From NCBI RefSeq assembly GCF_947258575.1, contig NZ_CAMYIV010000010.1:62001-126000 (forward strand): DNA of 64,000 nucleotides, given 5' to 3'. This DNA comes from an uncultured Alcanivorax sp. (GTDB lineage Bacteria > Pseudomonadota > Gammaproteobacteria > Pseudomonadales > Alcanivoracaceae). Below, piece by piece: positions 44,065-55,301 of the stretch (position 1 is its first letter; every line of letters begins with the position of its first letter). A program made the translations under genes and the position numbers. A model generated the notes under the pieces. The model saw only the letters and a program-made list of their open reading frames with translations, did no database searches and had not been told where the DNA came from.

Positions 44065-44407
44065 GGCCTGTCCACCGTACTGTCCTTGTCTGGTTTCCTT
44101 TATACAGAGCAAGGGCTGTACCAACTTCTCAACGCGCCAAATCTTTGTGTAGGAACGGAGCGTAGCGGAGTAACGCACGTAGTTCTGTGCGGCCCGAAGG
44201 GTGAGCGTAGCGAATATACCTCTTGAGGGGCGAACCACGCGTCAGCGTGAAAATCGCCCGCAGGGCGATCAGCAATATCAGAGCTTGGCAGGCTGCATTG
44301 AGGGTTCGCCTTGCCATATTGCCTCGCTACGCTCGGTTCGCCCCTCAAGAGGAGCTCCTACAGGGGCTTCGATACAGGCTATCACGCCGCGTCACGGCTG
44401 GAGGGCG
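44065..44407. repeat. Intergenic region with nested REP-like inverted repeats
   Basis: No gene is evident in these 343 bases. GTAGGAAC at about 44150 faces GCTCCTACA at about 44354-44362. Within this pair, 44219-44236 and 44335-44352 are perfect 18-bp complements (CCTCTTGAGGGGCGAACC and its complement), and GAGCGTAGCG/CGCTACGCTC pairs lie between them. The arrangement suggests repeat insertion into an older REP pair. Confidence 0.7.
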
Positions 44408-44971
44408 CTATCGGAGATCTCGATGCCGCGGGCAGGTGGTGAGGTGATCGTTGACCATGCCGGTGGCCTGCATGAAGGCATAGACGATAGTAGGGCCGAC
44501 AAATTTGAAGCCACGTTTTTTCAGCGCCTTGCTCATGGCTTCAGCCACCGGGGTAACGGCGGGTACCTCCTTGAGGGTGTGGAAATGATTGATCTGCGGG
44601 CTACCATCGACAAAGTCCCAGAGGAAATCGCTCAAGGTCAGGCCCTCGTCACGCAGGGCCAGATAGGACCGGGCGTTGCCGATGGTGGCAGCCACTTTCA
44701 GACGGTTGCGGATAATCCCCGCATCCTGGAGCAGGGCGGCTACCTTGCGGTCGTCATAGCGAACGATCTTTTCCGCGTCGAAACCGTCGAATACCTTGCG
44801 ATAGTGCTCACGCTTGCGCAGCACGGTAATCCAGCTCAGGCCGGCCTGGGCACCTTCCAGGTTCAGGCATTCGAACAGGGCCCGATCATCGTATTCGGGA
44901 ACCCCCCATTCATGGTCGTGGTAGTGCTGGTAGAGCGGGTCATCCCCGCACCAGGGACAGCGGTCGTTCAT
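44408..44971 (-). CDS. tag: DNA-3-methyladenine glycosylase I
   Basis: Tag removes 3-methyladenine from alkylated DNA. The 187-residue length fits. The N-terminus has CPWCGDDPLYQHYHDHEWGVP, a zinc-binding and substrate motif, and LEGAQAGLSWITVLRKRE; the C-terminus has FKFVGPTIVYAFMQATGMVNDH with further zinc-ligand histidine and cysteine (CPRH). The start at 44971 overlaps the WYL regulator gene by 32 bases, so translation is likely coupled. Confidence 0.93.
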   Translation of the reverse strand: MNDRCPWCGDDPLYQHYHDHEWGVPEYDDRALFECLNLEGAQAGLSWITVLRKREHYRKVFDGFDAEKIVRYDDRKVAALLQDAGIIRNRLKVAATIGNARSYLALRDEGLTLSDFLWDFVDGSPQINHFHTLKEVPAVTPVAEAMSKALKKRGFKFVGPTIVYAFMQATGMVNDHLTTCPRHRDLR

Positions 44972-45662
44972 CTCTTTTCTCTTCCGTTGTTGCACAGTCA
45001 AAAGACGCTTGGTAATCGGCCAGGGTCTGGCCCGCACGTACCGGGTAGCTGTCTTCCAGGGTCTGCAGGATAACGATGCGATCCACCCGAAAATGGCGGA
45101 AGGCGCCGCGCAGTTCACACCAGCCCGCCAGGGTCCAGCAGTGGCCCCAGAAGTATAGTCCCAGAGGCCAAATCACTCGCCGGCTATGTTGATCCTGCAG
45201 ATCCCGGTAATGCAGGCGTACCTTCGCCCGTTCGGCGATGGCCTGCTGCAACGGATCGAGCATGGCGCCCAGCATGCGCCGCTCCGGTAGCGGCGGGGCG
45301 CTCACCGGTGGCGTCATGGCGCGCAACTGGGCCGGCACCGCCATGGCCAGCTTTTCCTGTACCGCCGCCAGGGCTTGCGCCTGGCGCCGGCCGGCCCAGC
45401 CCTGGGCCATGGCCAGACCGGTGAGCAGGGCCTGCCATTCCTCCACGCTGAACATTAACGGCGGCAGCTGATAGCCCTCCAGCAACGCATAGCCTTTACC
45501 CGCCTGGGAATAGATGGGCACGCTACTGGCAGAAAGGTGATCAATATCCCGATAGATAGTCCGTTCCGATACCGCCAATCGCTGCGCCAATGTCTGGGCG
45601 GTGGTCCACTGGCTGGCACCAATAATCTGCACGATCTGAAACAAGCGTTCCGCGCGTCGCAT
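44940..45662 (-). CDS. YafY-type HTH/WYL domain transcriptional regulator
   Basis: The 240-residue protein has an N-terminal DeoR-like helix-turn-helix (LAQRLAVSERTIYRDIDHLS, about residues 26-45) and a C-terminal WYL-type domain (VRLHYRDLQDQHSRRVIWPLGLYFWGHCW, FRHFRVDRI). WYL domains often sense nucleic-acid or nucleotide ligands. It precedes and overlaps tag, so it may adjust repair-gene expression to DNA damage. Confidence 0.88.
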   Translation of the reverse strand: MRRAERLFQIVQIIGASQWTTAQTLAQRLAVSERTIYRDIDHLSASSVPIYSQAGKGYALLEGYQLPPLMFSVEEWQALLTGLAMAQGWAGRRQAQALAAVQEKLAMAVPAQLRAMTPPVSAPPLPERRMLGAMLDPLQQAIAERAKVRLHYRDLQDQHSRRVIWPLGLYFWGHCWTLAGWCELRGAFRHFRVDRIVILQTLEDSYPVRAGQTLADYQASFDCATTEEKRDERPLSLVRG

Positions 45663-45858
45663 GCTCTTTCCCTGTTATCGCACTGGTTATGCCACTCTGG
45701 CCATCGACATTACCCGAGCCAGCCTGGTGCGTCATTCTACCGGTTCACTCCTGACACCCTGCTGTCAGTAGTCGTCCGGCCAGCGGTATCACCGGCCCGG
45801 TCGGCCCGGTATACTTGGCGCCTTTCGCGGCAATCGAACTCGAACAACAGGATTCAGC

Positions 45859-46851
45859 ATGGCGGAACAACCGCAGACGGACATCATGACATTCCAGGGC
45901 CTGATTCTGGCCCTGCAACAGTACTGGGCCGAACAGGGGTGCGTGGTCGTACAACCCCTGGATATGGAAGTGGGCGCGGGTACCTTTCACCCCTCCACCT
46001 TCCTGCGCGCCATCGGCCCGGAAAACTGGAACAGTGCCTACGTGCAGCCTTCCCGCCGGCCCACCGATGGCCGCTACGGGGAAAACCCCAACCGGCTGCA
46101 GCACTATTACCAGTTCCAGGTGGTACTGAAACCGTCTCCGGACAATATTCAGGAGCTGTATCTGGGTTCCCTGCGGATGCTGGGTTTTGATCCGCTGGTC
46201 CACGATATCCGCTTCGTGGAAGACAACTGGGAATCACCCACTCTGGGTGCCTGGGGTCTGGGTTGGGAAGTGTGGCTCAACGGTATGGAAGTCACCCAGT
46301 TCACCTACTTCCAGCAGGTGGGCGGCATCGACTGCTACCCGGTCACCGGCGAGATCACCTATGGTCTGGAACGTCTGGCCATGTATATCCAGGGCGTGGA
46401 TTCGGTCTACGACCTGGTCTGGTCCGACGGCCCGTTCGGCAAGGTCACCTACGGTGACGTGTTCCTGCAGAACGAAATCGAGATGTCCACGTTCAACTTC
46501 GAACACGCCAACGTGGATGAACTGTTCAAGCAGTTCGACCTGTTCGAGGGCGAATCCACCAAACTGATCGAGGCCGGCCTGCCGTTGCCCGCCTATGAGT
46601 ATGTGCTGAAAGCCTCCCATACCTTCAACCTGCTGGATGCCCGCAAGGCCATCTCCGTCACCGAACGTCAGCGCTTTATTCTGCGTGTGCGCACCCTGGC
46701 CCGGGCCGTCGCCCAGGCCTACTTCGACAAGCGGCGTTCGCTTGGCTTCCCCATGGCGGATGCCAGCATCCGCGAGGAAGTAGAAACGGAATTGAAAAAG
46801 CAGGATGAAAAGGCCGCAAAGCAGGCCGCCGAAAAGAAGGGGAAGCAATAA
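45859..46851 (+). CDS. glyQ: Glycine--tRNA ligase alpha subunit
   Basis: The 330-residue alpha subunit of the bacterial alpha2beta2 glycyl-tRNA synthetase holds the active site. It has [20 protein letters not shown] and [21 protein letters not shown] (motif 2 area), and [20 protein letters not shown] (motif 3). It is slightly longer than usual because of a lysine/glutamate-rich tail ([14 protein letters not shown]). Its stop overlaps the glyS start by one base (TAATG). Confidence 0.97.
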   Translation: MAEQPQTDIMTFQGLILALQQYWAEQGCVVVQPLDMEVGAGTFHPSTFLRAIGPENWNSAYVQPSRRPTDGRYGENPNRLQHYYQFQVVLKPSPDNIQELYLGSLRMLGFDPLVHDIRFVEDNWESPTLGAWGLGWEVWLNGMEVTQFTYFQQVGGIDCYPVTGEITYGLERLAMYIQGVDSVYDLVWSDGPFGKVTYGDVFLQNEIEMSTFNFEHANVDELFKQFDLFEGESTKLIEAGLPLPAYEYVLKASHTFNLLDARKAISVTERQRFILRVRTLARAVAQAYFDKRRSLGFPMADASIREEVETELKKQDEKAAKQAAEKKGKQ

Positions 46852-48923
46852 TGTCCCGGGATTTGCTGATTGAACTGGGCACCGAAGAACTGCCCCCCAA
46901 GGCGCTGCCCACTCTGAGTGCGGCGCTGACGGAAGAATTTGTTCGCCAACTGGATGAAGCCGGCCTCAACCACGGTGAGGTAGAAAGCTTTGCCGCCCCG
47001 CGCCGTCTGGCTGTGCTGGTGCGAGGTCTGGATGACAAGCAGGCCGATCGGGATATCGAACGCCAGGGCCCGGCCGTGCAGGCCGCCTTCGACAAGGACG
47101 GTAACCCCACCAAGGCCGCGCAAGGGTTTGCGTCCTCTCTGGGATTAACCGTGGACCAGCTGGGTCGTCAGGACACCGGCAAAGGGGAGCGCCTGGTGGC
47201 GCAGATCACCGAGAAGGGCAAACCCGCCGCTGAATTGATTCCCGACTTCTTTGCCCAGGCGGTACAGAAGCTGCCGATCCCCAAGCGCATGCGCTGGGGC
47301 AAACGCAAGGTCCAGTTCGTGCGCCCGGCGCACTGGCTGGTGGCCCTGTTCGGTGATGAGGTGGTGCCCTTCGAGCTGCTGGATCTGCACGCCGGGCGCA
47401 CCAGTTACGGCCACCGTTTCCATGCCCCCGGCGCCATCGAGCTGGCTACCGCCAGCGACTACGCCGAGCGCATGGAAAAAGACGGTCATGTGATCGCCGA
47501 CTTCGCTCGCCGCAAGGCGATGATTGAAGAACAGGCCATCGCCGCCGGCAAGGAAGCCGGTGGTACCGCGCAGATCGACCCGGATCTGCTCAATGAAGTC
47601 ACCGCCCTGGTGGAATGGCCACTGGCGCTGATGGGTAGCTTCGACGACGACTTCCTGCGCGTGCCCCAGGAAGCACTGATCAGCGCCATGGAAGAGCACC
47701 AGAAATATTTCTCGGTGCTCGATGCCAACGGCAAGCTGATGCCGCGCTTCATCACCATCAGCAATATCCAGTCCAAGGATCCCCAGCAGGTGATCCACGG
47801 CAACGAGAAGGTGATTCGCCCGCGCCTGGCGGATGCGGCCTTCTTCTACGACAACGACTGCAAGAAGACCCTGGCCCAGCACGGCAAGGGGCTGGCCAAT
47901 GTGGTATTCCAGCAACAGCTGGGCACCGTGGCTGACAAGTGCGCACGTATTGGCGCACTGGCCGCCATTATCGCCGAGCAAATCGGAGGCGATGCCGAAC
48001 AGGCCAAGCTGGCTGGTGAGCTGAGCAAGGCGGACCTGAACAGCGAAATGGTCGGTGAGTTCGACACCATGCAGGGCATCATGGGTTTCTATCTGGCGCG
48101 CCTGGAAGGCCAGCCGGAGGAAGTGGCCCAGGCCCTGTACGAGCAGTACCTGCCGCGTTTCGCCGGCGACAAGCTGCCGCAGAGCAAGACCGGTATGGCC
48201 GTGTCCCTGGCCGACAAGATCGATACCCTGGTGGGCATCTTCGGCATCGGCCAGAAGCCCAGCGGTACCAAGGACCCCTACGCCCTGCGTCGGGCTACCC
48301 TGGGTGTGCTGCGTATCATCATCGAAAACCAGCTGGATGTGGACCTTCACCATCTGCTGGAAAAAGCCGGTGATCAGCTGGAGCTGCGTATCAACCGCGC
48401 CGAGGCTGCGGAAGCCTTCGAGTTCATCAAGGGTCGCTACCGGGCCATCTACCAGGAGCAGGGCATTGCTACACCGGTGATCCTGTCGGTACTGGCCATC
48501 GACGATGCCTGTCGCAAGCCGCTGGATTTCGACCGCCGGGTGAAAGCCGTGGCCGCCTTCCAGCCTCGGGAAGAAGCCCAGGCCCTGGCCGCCGCCAACA
48601 AGCGGGTGTCCAATATCCTCGCCAAGCTGGATCAGGCACCGCCGGAGGAAATCGATGGGGCTCTGCTGGAAGACGAGGCCGAGCAGACCCTCACCGATCT
48701 GGTGGTGGCCAGCTACGAGCAGTCCGAACCGCTGCTTGAGAAAGGGGACTATCAAGGCGTGCTGGAAATGCTGGCTGAGCTGCGCGAGCCGGTGGATGCC
48801 TTCTTCGACACCGTCATGGTAATGGCGGACGACGAGGCCGTGCGCAACAACCGCCTGGCCCTGCTGGCCTTCCTGCGCGACCTGTTCCTGAATGTGGCGG
48901 ATATCAGTCTGCTGCAGGAATGA
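46851..48923 (+). CDS. glyS: Glycine--tRNA ligase beta subunit
   Basis: The 690-residue beta subunit supplies tRNA binding. The N-terminus LLIELGTEELPPKALPTL, the internal RMRWGKRKVQFVRPAHWLVA and the HD-type and anticodon-binding C-terminal regions (FFDTVMVMADDEAVRNNRLA) are typical. Translation is coupled to glyQ by a one-base overlap. A strong terminator follows. Confidence 0.97.
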   Translation: MSRDLLIELGTEELPPKALPTLSAALTEEFVRQLDEAGLNHGEVESFAAPRRLAVLVRGLDDKQADRDIERQGPAVQAAFDKDGNPTKAAQGFASSLGLTVDQLGRQDTGKGERLVAQITEKGKPAAELIPDFFAQAVQKLPIPKRMRWGKRKVQFVRPAHWLVALFGDEVVPFELLDLHAGRTSYGHRFHAPGAIELATASDYAERMEKDGHVIADFARRKAMIEEQAIAAGKEAGGTAQIDPDLLNEVTALVEWPLALMGSFDDDFLRVPQEALISAMEEHQKYFSVLDANGKLMPRFITISNIQSKDPQQVIHGNEKVIRPRLADAAFFYDNDCKKTLAQHGKGLANVVFQQQLGTVADKCARIGALAAIIAEQIGGDAEQAKLAGELSKADLNSEMVGEFDTMQGIMGFYLARLEGQPEEVAQALYEQYLPRFAGDKLPQSKTGMAVSLADKIDTLVGIFGIGQKPSGTKDPYALRRATLGVLRIIIENQLDVDLHHLLEKAGDQLELRINRAEAAEAFEFIKGRYRAIYQEQGIATPVILSVLAIDDACRKPLDFDRRVKAVAAFQPREEAQALAAANKRVSNILAKLDQAPPEEIDGALLEDEAEQTLTDLVVASYEQSEPLLEKGDYQGVLEMLAELREPVDAFFDTVMVMADDEAVRNNRLALLAFLRDLFLNVADISLLQE

Positions 48924-48954
48924 CGAACAGCTAGACGCAACACGAGAAAAAACG

Positions 48955-48980
48955 AGGCCGCTTCCAAGCGGCCTTTGTTT
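48955..48980 (+). terminator. Terminator of glyQS
   Basis: AGGCCGCTT (48955-48963) pairs with AAGCGGCCT (48966-48974) and is followed by TTGTTTA. Confidence 0.8.
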
Positions 48981-49040
48981 ATCCCGTAGGCGCGTCGCTG
49001 GCGGCACGATACCGGTTGCTTCTTGGTAATCTGTAACCCT

Positions 49041-49065
49041 CTCGCCATGCAAGCATGGCTCCTAC
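49041..49065. repeat. Solitary REP, GTAGGAGC class
   Basis: CTCGCCATGCAAGCATGGCT begins a copy that matches one arm of the REPIN at 32456-32521; a weak partner (CCCGTAGGCGCGTC) lies near 48984. It ends 30 bases before gmhB. Confidence 0.65.
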
Positions 49066-49094
49066 GAACATGATTGGTATTGGGCAAGAAAGGC

Positions 49095-49637
49095 ATGAAC
49101 AAACTCATCATCCTCGACCGAGACGGTGTCATTAACGAAGACTCCGACGCCTATATCAAAACCTTAAACGAGTGGATTCCATTACCGGGCAGCATTGACG
49201 CCATCGCCCGTCTCAGCCGGGCAGGCTATACCGTGGTGGTGGCCACCAACCAGTCCGGTATTGCCCGTGGCTACTTTGATGTGGCGACACTGGATGCCAT
49301 GCATGAACGGCTGGCAGATCTGGTTCGTGCAGCGGGCGGCGAGATCGGCAAGGTGTTTTATTGCCCCCACGGCCCGGACGATGGTTGCGACTGCCGCAAG
49401 CCCGCTCCCGGCCTGATCGACCAGATTGTTACCGAGTATGGCGATGTCACCGGCACGCCCCTGATTGGTGATAGCCTACGGGACCTGGAAGCCGGGGTAG
49501 CCCGTGGTTGCCAACCTGTACTGGTATTAACCGGAAAGGGCGCCAAGACACAGGACAAAGGCTTGCCGACTACGCTGGGCCATGTCGATATCTACGACTC
49601 CCTGGCGGATTTTACAGATCATATTTTGAAGGATTAG
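49095..49637 (+). CDS. gmhB: D-glycero-beta-D-manno-heptose 1,7-bisphosphate 7-phosphatase
   Basis: GmhB removes the 7-phosphate in ADP-heptose synthesis for the lipopolysaccharide core. The 180-residue HAD phosphatase has the DxD nucleophile motif (LDRDGVIN), the zinc-binding CPHGPDDGCDCRKP and the HAD motif IV region (IGDSLRDLEAG). The start at 49095 (MNKLIILDRDG) puts the catalytic motif at its usual place. The next gene follows two bases later. Confidence 0.93.
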   Translation: MNKLIILDRDGVINEDSDAYIKTLNEWIPLPGSIDAIARLSRAGYTVVVATNQSGIARGYFDVATLDAMHERLADLVRAAGGEIGKVFYCPHGPDDGCDCRKPAPGLIDQIVTEYGDVTGTPLIGDSLRDLEAGVARGCQPVLVLTGKGAKTQDKGLPTTLGHVDIYDSLADFTDHILKD

Positions 49638-49639
49638 GC

Positions 49640-50368
49640 ATGACCCAGCACACGCATTATTCGCTGCCCATCAAGATACGCAGCATTCTGTTTTTTGTGC
49701 TGTATAACCTGGCCGGCATTATCCACAGTGTCTTCTGCGTACTGATTGGCCCCTTCCTTCCCTACCGCCGTCGCTATAATTTCGTCAATCTGTGGACCGG
49801 CTTTGCCATGTGGCTGCTGCAGCGGCTTAACGGCGTGCGCATTCAGGTGGAAGGGCGTGAGAATCTGCCTCCAGGGGCTTTCGTAGTCTTGGCGAATCAC
49901 CAGAGCAGTTTCGAAACCTTTTATATGCAATTGCTGATCAGACCACAGGCCACCGTACTCAAGCGCGAGTTACTGTGGCTGCCTTTTTTCGGCTGGGGTC
50001 TGGCCTTGCTAAAACCGATTACCATCAATCGCAGCAATGGCAGTGCGGCACTAAAATCTGTACTGCAGCAAGGCAAGCAACGCCTGCAAGCTGGCATTCC
50101 CGTGGTGATTTACCCGGAGGGTACACGCCAGGCACCGGGCACCCTGGGTAAATTCAATCATGGTGGTTCCATGCTGGCGTGTCAGGCTGGCGTCCCGGTT
50201 GTGGCCATTACCCATAACAGCGGCAATTGCTGGCCCGCCCGTTCCTGGATGCGCCTGCCTGGGACGATTACCTTACGCATCAGCCCGCCGATTAACAGTG
50301 ACGGTAAAAAGGCTAAACAGGTTACCGAAGAAGCAGAAAACTGGATTCACCAGCATTACCCTCAATAG
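49640..50368 (+). CDS. plsC: 1-acyl-sn-glycerol-3-phosphate acyltransferase
   Basis: PlsC makes phosphatidic acid. The 242-residue protein has an N-terminal membrane anchor (SILFFVLYNLAGIIHSVFCV), the catalytic NHQSSFE (HX4E instead of the more common HX4D, about residues 84-90) and IYPEGTR. Another PlsC-like domain occurs in the MFS fusion at 37851-39722, so the genome has more than one. It starts two bases after gmhB, a common pairing near glyS in this lineage. Confidence 0.9.
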   Translation: MTQHTHYSLPIKIRSILFFVLYNLAGIIHSVFCVLIGPFLPYRRRYNFVNLWTGFAMWLLQRLNGVRIQVEGRENLPPGAFVVLANHQSSFETFYMQLLIRPQATVLKRELLWLPFFGWGLALLKPITINRSNGSAALKSVLQQGKQRLQAGIPVVIYPEGTRQAPGTLGKFNHGGSMLACQAGVPVVAITHNSGNCWPARSWMRLPGTITLRISPPINSDGKKAKQVTEEAENWIHQHYPQ

Positions 50369-50477
50369 TTTTAAAATCGTTTTTTTATTGTCCATCTATC
50401 ACGAGTTTAATTGCCTTTCCCCGCTAAAATAACTAGAGTTTGTGCCGCTGTTAATCATCGATAACAAGGGCTACTCA

Positions 50478-50837
50478 ATGAGCATTAATCTTGATGAACT
50501 TTCCGTTGATGAACTGGAAAAACTGATCAAGCAAGCGGAAACCGCACTGGACAAGAAGCGCAAGGCAGAGCTGAAAAATGCTCAGGCGGTACTTGAGAAA
50601 ATGGCCAAGGATCTGGGCGTCTCTCCGGAAGCATTGCTGAAGGATACCGCCGGCAAAAAGAAAACCACCCGCAAAAAAGCCGCCAAGAAGAAAACCGGTG
50701 TGCGTCGTCCGGCCAAGGTGAAATACCGCGATCCGAACGATAGCAGCAACACCTGGACCGGCCGCGGCAAACGTCCGTTGTGGCTGCAGGGCGCACTGGA
50801 GAAGGGCGCCAAGCTGGAAGATTTCGCGGTCGAGTAA
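50478..50837 (+). CDS. H-NS family nucleoid protein with lysine-rich linker
   Basis: The 119-residue protein has an N-terminal oligomerisation helix (SVDELEKLIKQAETALDKKR), a linker with GKKKTTRKKAAKKKTGVRR (about residues 65-84) and a C-terminal H-NS-type DNA-binding domain (YRDPNDSSNTWTGRGKRPLW). It probably silences AT-rich or foreign DNA. The lysine-rich linker is longer and more H1-like than that of enterobacterial H-NS. The start at 50478 is preferred because the upstream codons are unlike the family. A strong terminator follows. Confidence 0.87.
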   Translation: MSINLDELSVDELEKLIKQAETALDKKRKAELKNAQAVLEKMAKDLGVSPEALLKDTAGKKKTTRKKAAKKKTGVRRPAKVKYRDPNDSSNTWTGRGKRPLWLQGALEKGAKLEDFAVE

Positions 50838-50863
50838 ACAACAACGTTTACCCGATACGCGAC

Positions 50864-50898
50864 AAAAAAAGCGAACCGTAAGGGTTCGCTTTTTTTTA
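50864..50898. terminator. Bidirectional terminator between the H-NS gene and a small convergent gene
   Basis: GCGAACC and GGTTCGC form the stem, flanked by A- and T-runs, so it works on both strands. Confidence 0.9.
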
Positions 50899-50913
50899 TC
50901 TGCTTATTTCAGG

Positions 50914-51117
50914 CTAGCCCCTTAACCCCGCCGGTAACCGGTTATTCGGCAGTGTGCCTTCCTGGCCAACCGATGCCGTGAGTCCCTGACAGGCCGGAAT
51001 CAAAACCGTCACTATTGCCAATAGCAAAAGGCCAGTGAGACCCGTCAGCGGTAAATGGCTTAACAGCTTTGCCCTGCGACGCTTATCGCTACGGTAATCC
51101 TTTTCCTTTTTCACCAT
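50914..51117 (-). CDS. Small hypothetical membrane protein
   Basis: The 67-residue protein has a strongly basic N-terminus (MVKKEKDYRSDKRRRAKLL) and one hydrophobic segment (LTGLLLLAIVTVLIPACQGL). It would sit with its N-terminus in the cytoplasm. The start has a good AAAGGAG site. It is convergent with the H-NS gene and shares its terminator. I do not recognise a family. Confidence 0.6.
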   Translation of the reverse strand: MVKKEKDYRSDKRRRAKLLSHLPLTGLTGLLLLAIVTVLIPACQGLTASVGQEGTLPNNRLPAGLRG

Positions 51118-51470
51118 GCGGCTCCTTTCATCCCTGATCTGCAGAGCAGTTTTCCCGACCCTCAGATTGTCGCCCTATGACAGCGGACAGTCCGGGCATA
51201 GAGGGTCCGGAAAAGTCACGACCTCTTTACGGCCTCCAGGGGCACTGACCCTCATGAGCGCCAGCATCCGCTGATGCCGCGCTTGTTATGCTTACAAACT
51301 ACACTCACACAGTTACAAATTGAATACTGTTCAGATCAGCTTTTACGATTGCAGACGACGATCCGCACTAATGCAGGAGAGACAGGAAGAAGGGGAAGCG
51401 AGGAGGGCAAAAACAAAAAAGGGGCCAGACGGCCCCTTTTTCGTTTTCGTTACGGCAAAACGACGCTGTA
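51118..51470. other. Intergenic region between the small protein and gyrB
   Basis: I see no gene in these 353 bases. They contain the promoter region of the small minus-strand gene and, near the right end, the gyrB terminator. Confidence 0.6.
51414..51441 (-). terminator. Terminator of gyrB
   Basis: On the minus strand GGGGCC pairs with GGCCCC and is followed by a T-run, about 30 bases after the gyrB stop. The plus-strand reading also has T residues. Confidence 0.85.
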
Positions 51471-53897
<2,427 letters not shown>

Positions 53898-55007
53898 TTA
53901 TTCACTCCCGGTGAGGGGCCGAAGTTGGCCATGTTCCACGTGGAACATTTTGCTCTCGATCGCCCGTAACGCTTTATTCTGCTGCACCACAGCCTCCCAT
54001 TGGGGCTGATCCAGTGCGGTAATCAGGGTCTGGTGGCCAGTGGAAGCCAGATACCCCAGCATCTGATTACGGTGTTCTTCGTCCAGCTCAGCAGCCAGAT
54101 CATCCACCAGCAGGGTACAAACTTTCCCTGCCTGACTGATCAACGGCAACTGAGCCAGCACCAGACCATAGGCAACCAGCTTGGCCTGGCCCCGGGAAAG
54201 GCGATCTCGCGCCACCACTCCCCGGGTTTCGATACGAATATCGCTGCGGTGATACCCTGCCTGACTGAACCCACGTCGGATATCATCAGGACGGAGGCGA
54301 GCCAGGGCATCCTCATAGCTCTCGTCTTTTTGTAGTCCCGTCTGTAGATGCACCCGGATTTTCAACTCCGGTGCCAGATGAGACAACACCGTATCCAGCC
54401 CTGACTGCAGGGCTTGCAGATAGCTACGACGCAACCCTTCGATTCTATCAGAAGTCTGCGCCAGTTGCTGGTCCCAAAACCCCAGTTCACGGGGGTTCGG
54501 ACGCCCGGTGCGGAGCAGGGCGTTCCGTTGCTTCAGGGCCGCGGACGCGGTGCGCCATACCGGCATAAATTCATGTTCCACGTGGAACATTCCCCAGTCC
54601 ATAAACCGCCGGCGCAGGGCTGAGGCCCCGAACACCAGCTCCACCGACGTGGGGTGCAGGGCCAGAACAGGGAGAAGACCAGCCACCTCGCTCAACGCCC
54701 TGGGGGTTTCCCCATTTAGCTTGATGGCATCAATCCCCCCCGGGTTACGGCGCACCCCCAGCCGGTGGCTCTTTTCGCCCACCTCTACTTCGGCATACAG
54801 GGTTGCCGCGGAGGCACCGTCGCGAACCAGCCGCGACAGTCTGCCACCACGAAACGAGCGCCCCCCGCTGCCAATGAAATAGATGGCCTCCAGCAGGCTG
54901 GTCTTGCCGCTGCCGTTGTCACCAAGAATCACATTAAGGGAAGGGGAGAGGGCAATATCCAGCTGACGGTAATTGCGAAAATCTCCGAGCTGGAGACGAC
55001 TCAACAT
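53898..55007 (-). CDS. recF: DNA replication and repair protein RecF
   Basis: RecF helps load RecA at gaps. The 369-residue protein has the Walker A motif GDNGSGKTSLLEA (about residues 30-42), the ABC signature region LSRGQAKLVAYGL and Walker B CTLLVDDLAAELDE. The start at 55007 (MLSRLQLGDFRNYR) is standard. Two perfect parS-type palindromes are in its reading frame and both encode MFHVEH: one mid-gene (54573-54590) and one in a C-terminal extension (53931-53948). The extension beyond the usual end is therefore partly shaped by a DNA signal. Confidence 0.96.
   Translation of the reverse strand: MLSRLQLGDFRNYRQLDIALSPSLNVILGDNGSGKTSLLEAIYFIGSGGRSFRGGRLSRLVRDGASAATLYAEVEVGEKSHRLGVRRNPGGIDAIKLNGETPRALSEVAGLLPVLALHPTSVELVFGASALRRRFMDWGMFHVEHEFMPVWRTASAALKQRNALLRTGRPNPRELGFWDQQLAQTSDRIEGLRRSYLQALQSGLDTVLSHLAPELKIRVHLQTGLQKDESYEDALARLRPDDIRRGFSQAGYHRSDIRIETRGVVARDRLSRGQAKLVAYGLVLAQLPLISQAGKVCTLLVDDLAAELDEEHRNQMLGYLASTGHQTLITALDQPQWEAVVQQNKALRAIESKMFHVEHGQLRPLTGSE
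53931..53948. promoter_or_regulatory. parS centromere site 1 (inside recF)
   Basis: ATGTTCCACGTGGAACAT is a perfect 18-bp palindrome containing the parS consensus TGTTCCACGTGGAACA bound by ParB. It is about 4.3 kb from the oriC core, as expected for origin-proximal parS clusters. Confidence 0.92.
54573..54590. promoter_or_regulatory. parS centromere site 2 (inside recF)
   Basis: It is identical to site 1 over 18 bases and lies in the same reading frame of recF, 642 bases away. Paired parS sites allow ParB spreading near the origin. Confidence 0.92.
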
Positions 55008-55116
55008 AGAAAGGAATCCACCCACACCAACCAGGGAAGCCGCCACAGCGGCAAGAAATGACTGCACCGATTGTAGCTCAGGGAGAGGGCAGGGGCGATG
55101 ATGCTAAAACCTGTTT

Positions 55117-55214
55117 CCACCACAGAGGGCACAGCGTTCACTGAGAAAAACCCATTTTCGACCAAGAGGGTGGCGAAAGATCTTCACCTCTGTGTGCTCT
55201 GTGCCCTCTATGGT
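55117..55214. repeat. Palindromic repeat, CACAGAGGGCACAGAG family
   Basis: A left arm with CCACCACAGAGGGCACAGCG (55117-55136) and a right arm CTCTGTGCCCTCTATGGT (55197-55214) face each other around a divergent middle. It relates to the copies at 550-613 and 7993-8020. It lies between recF and the dnaN terminator. Confidence 0.75.
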
Positions 55215-55245
55215 AAGACGCTTTTACAGAAGCAGATGAGGCCGG

Positions 55246-55278
55246 GCAAAAAAATACCCGGCGCGGTGGCCGGGTATT
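55246..55278 (-). terminator. Terminator of dnaN
   Basis: AATACCCGG pairs with CCGGGTATT and on the minus strand is followed by TTTTT. It separates dnaN from recF, so the two are probably not one simple operon. Confidence 0.85.
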
Positions 55279-55301
55279 GGGGGAGGAGCAAGGGCTGTGG
55301 A

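Noticed and set aside
47145-49052. Long minus-strand open frame opposite glyS
   Set aside because: It mirrors a confirmed glyS gene and shows no motif or ribosome binding site of its own.
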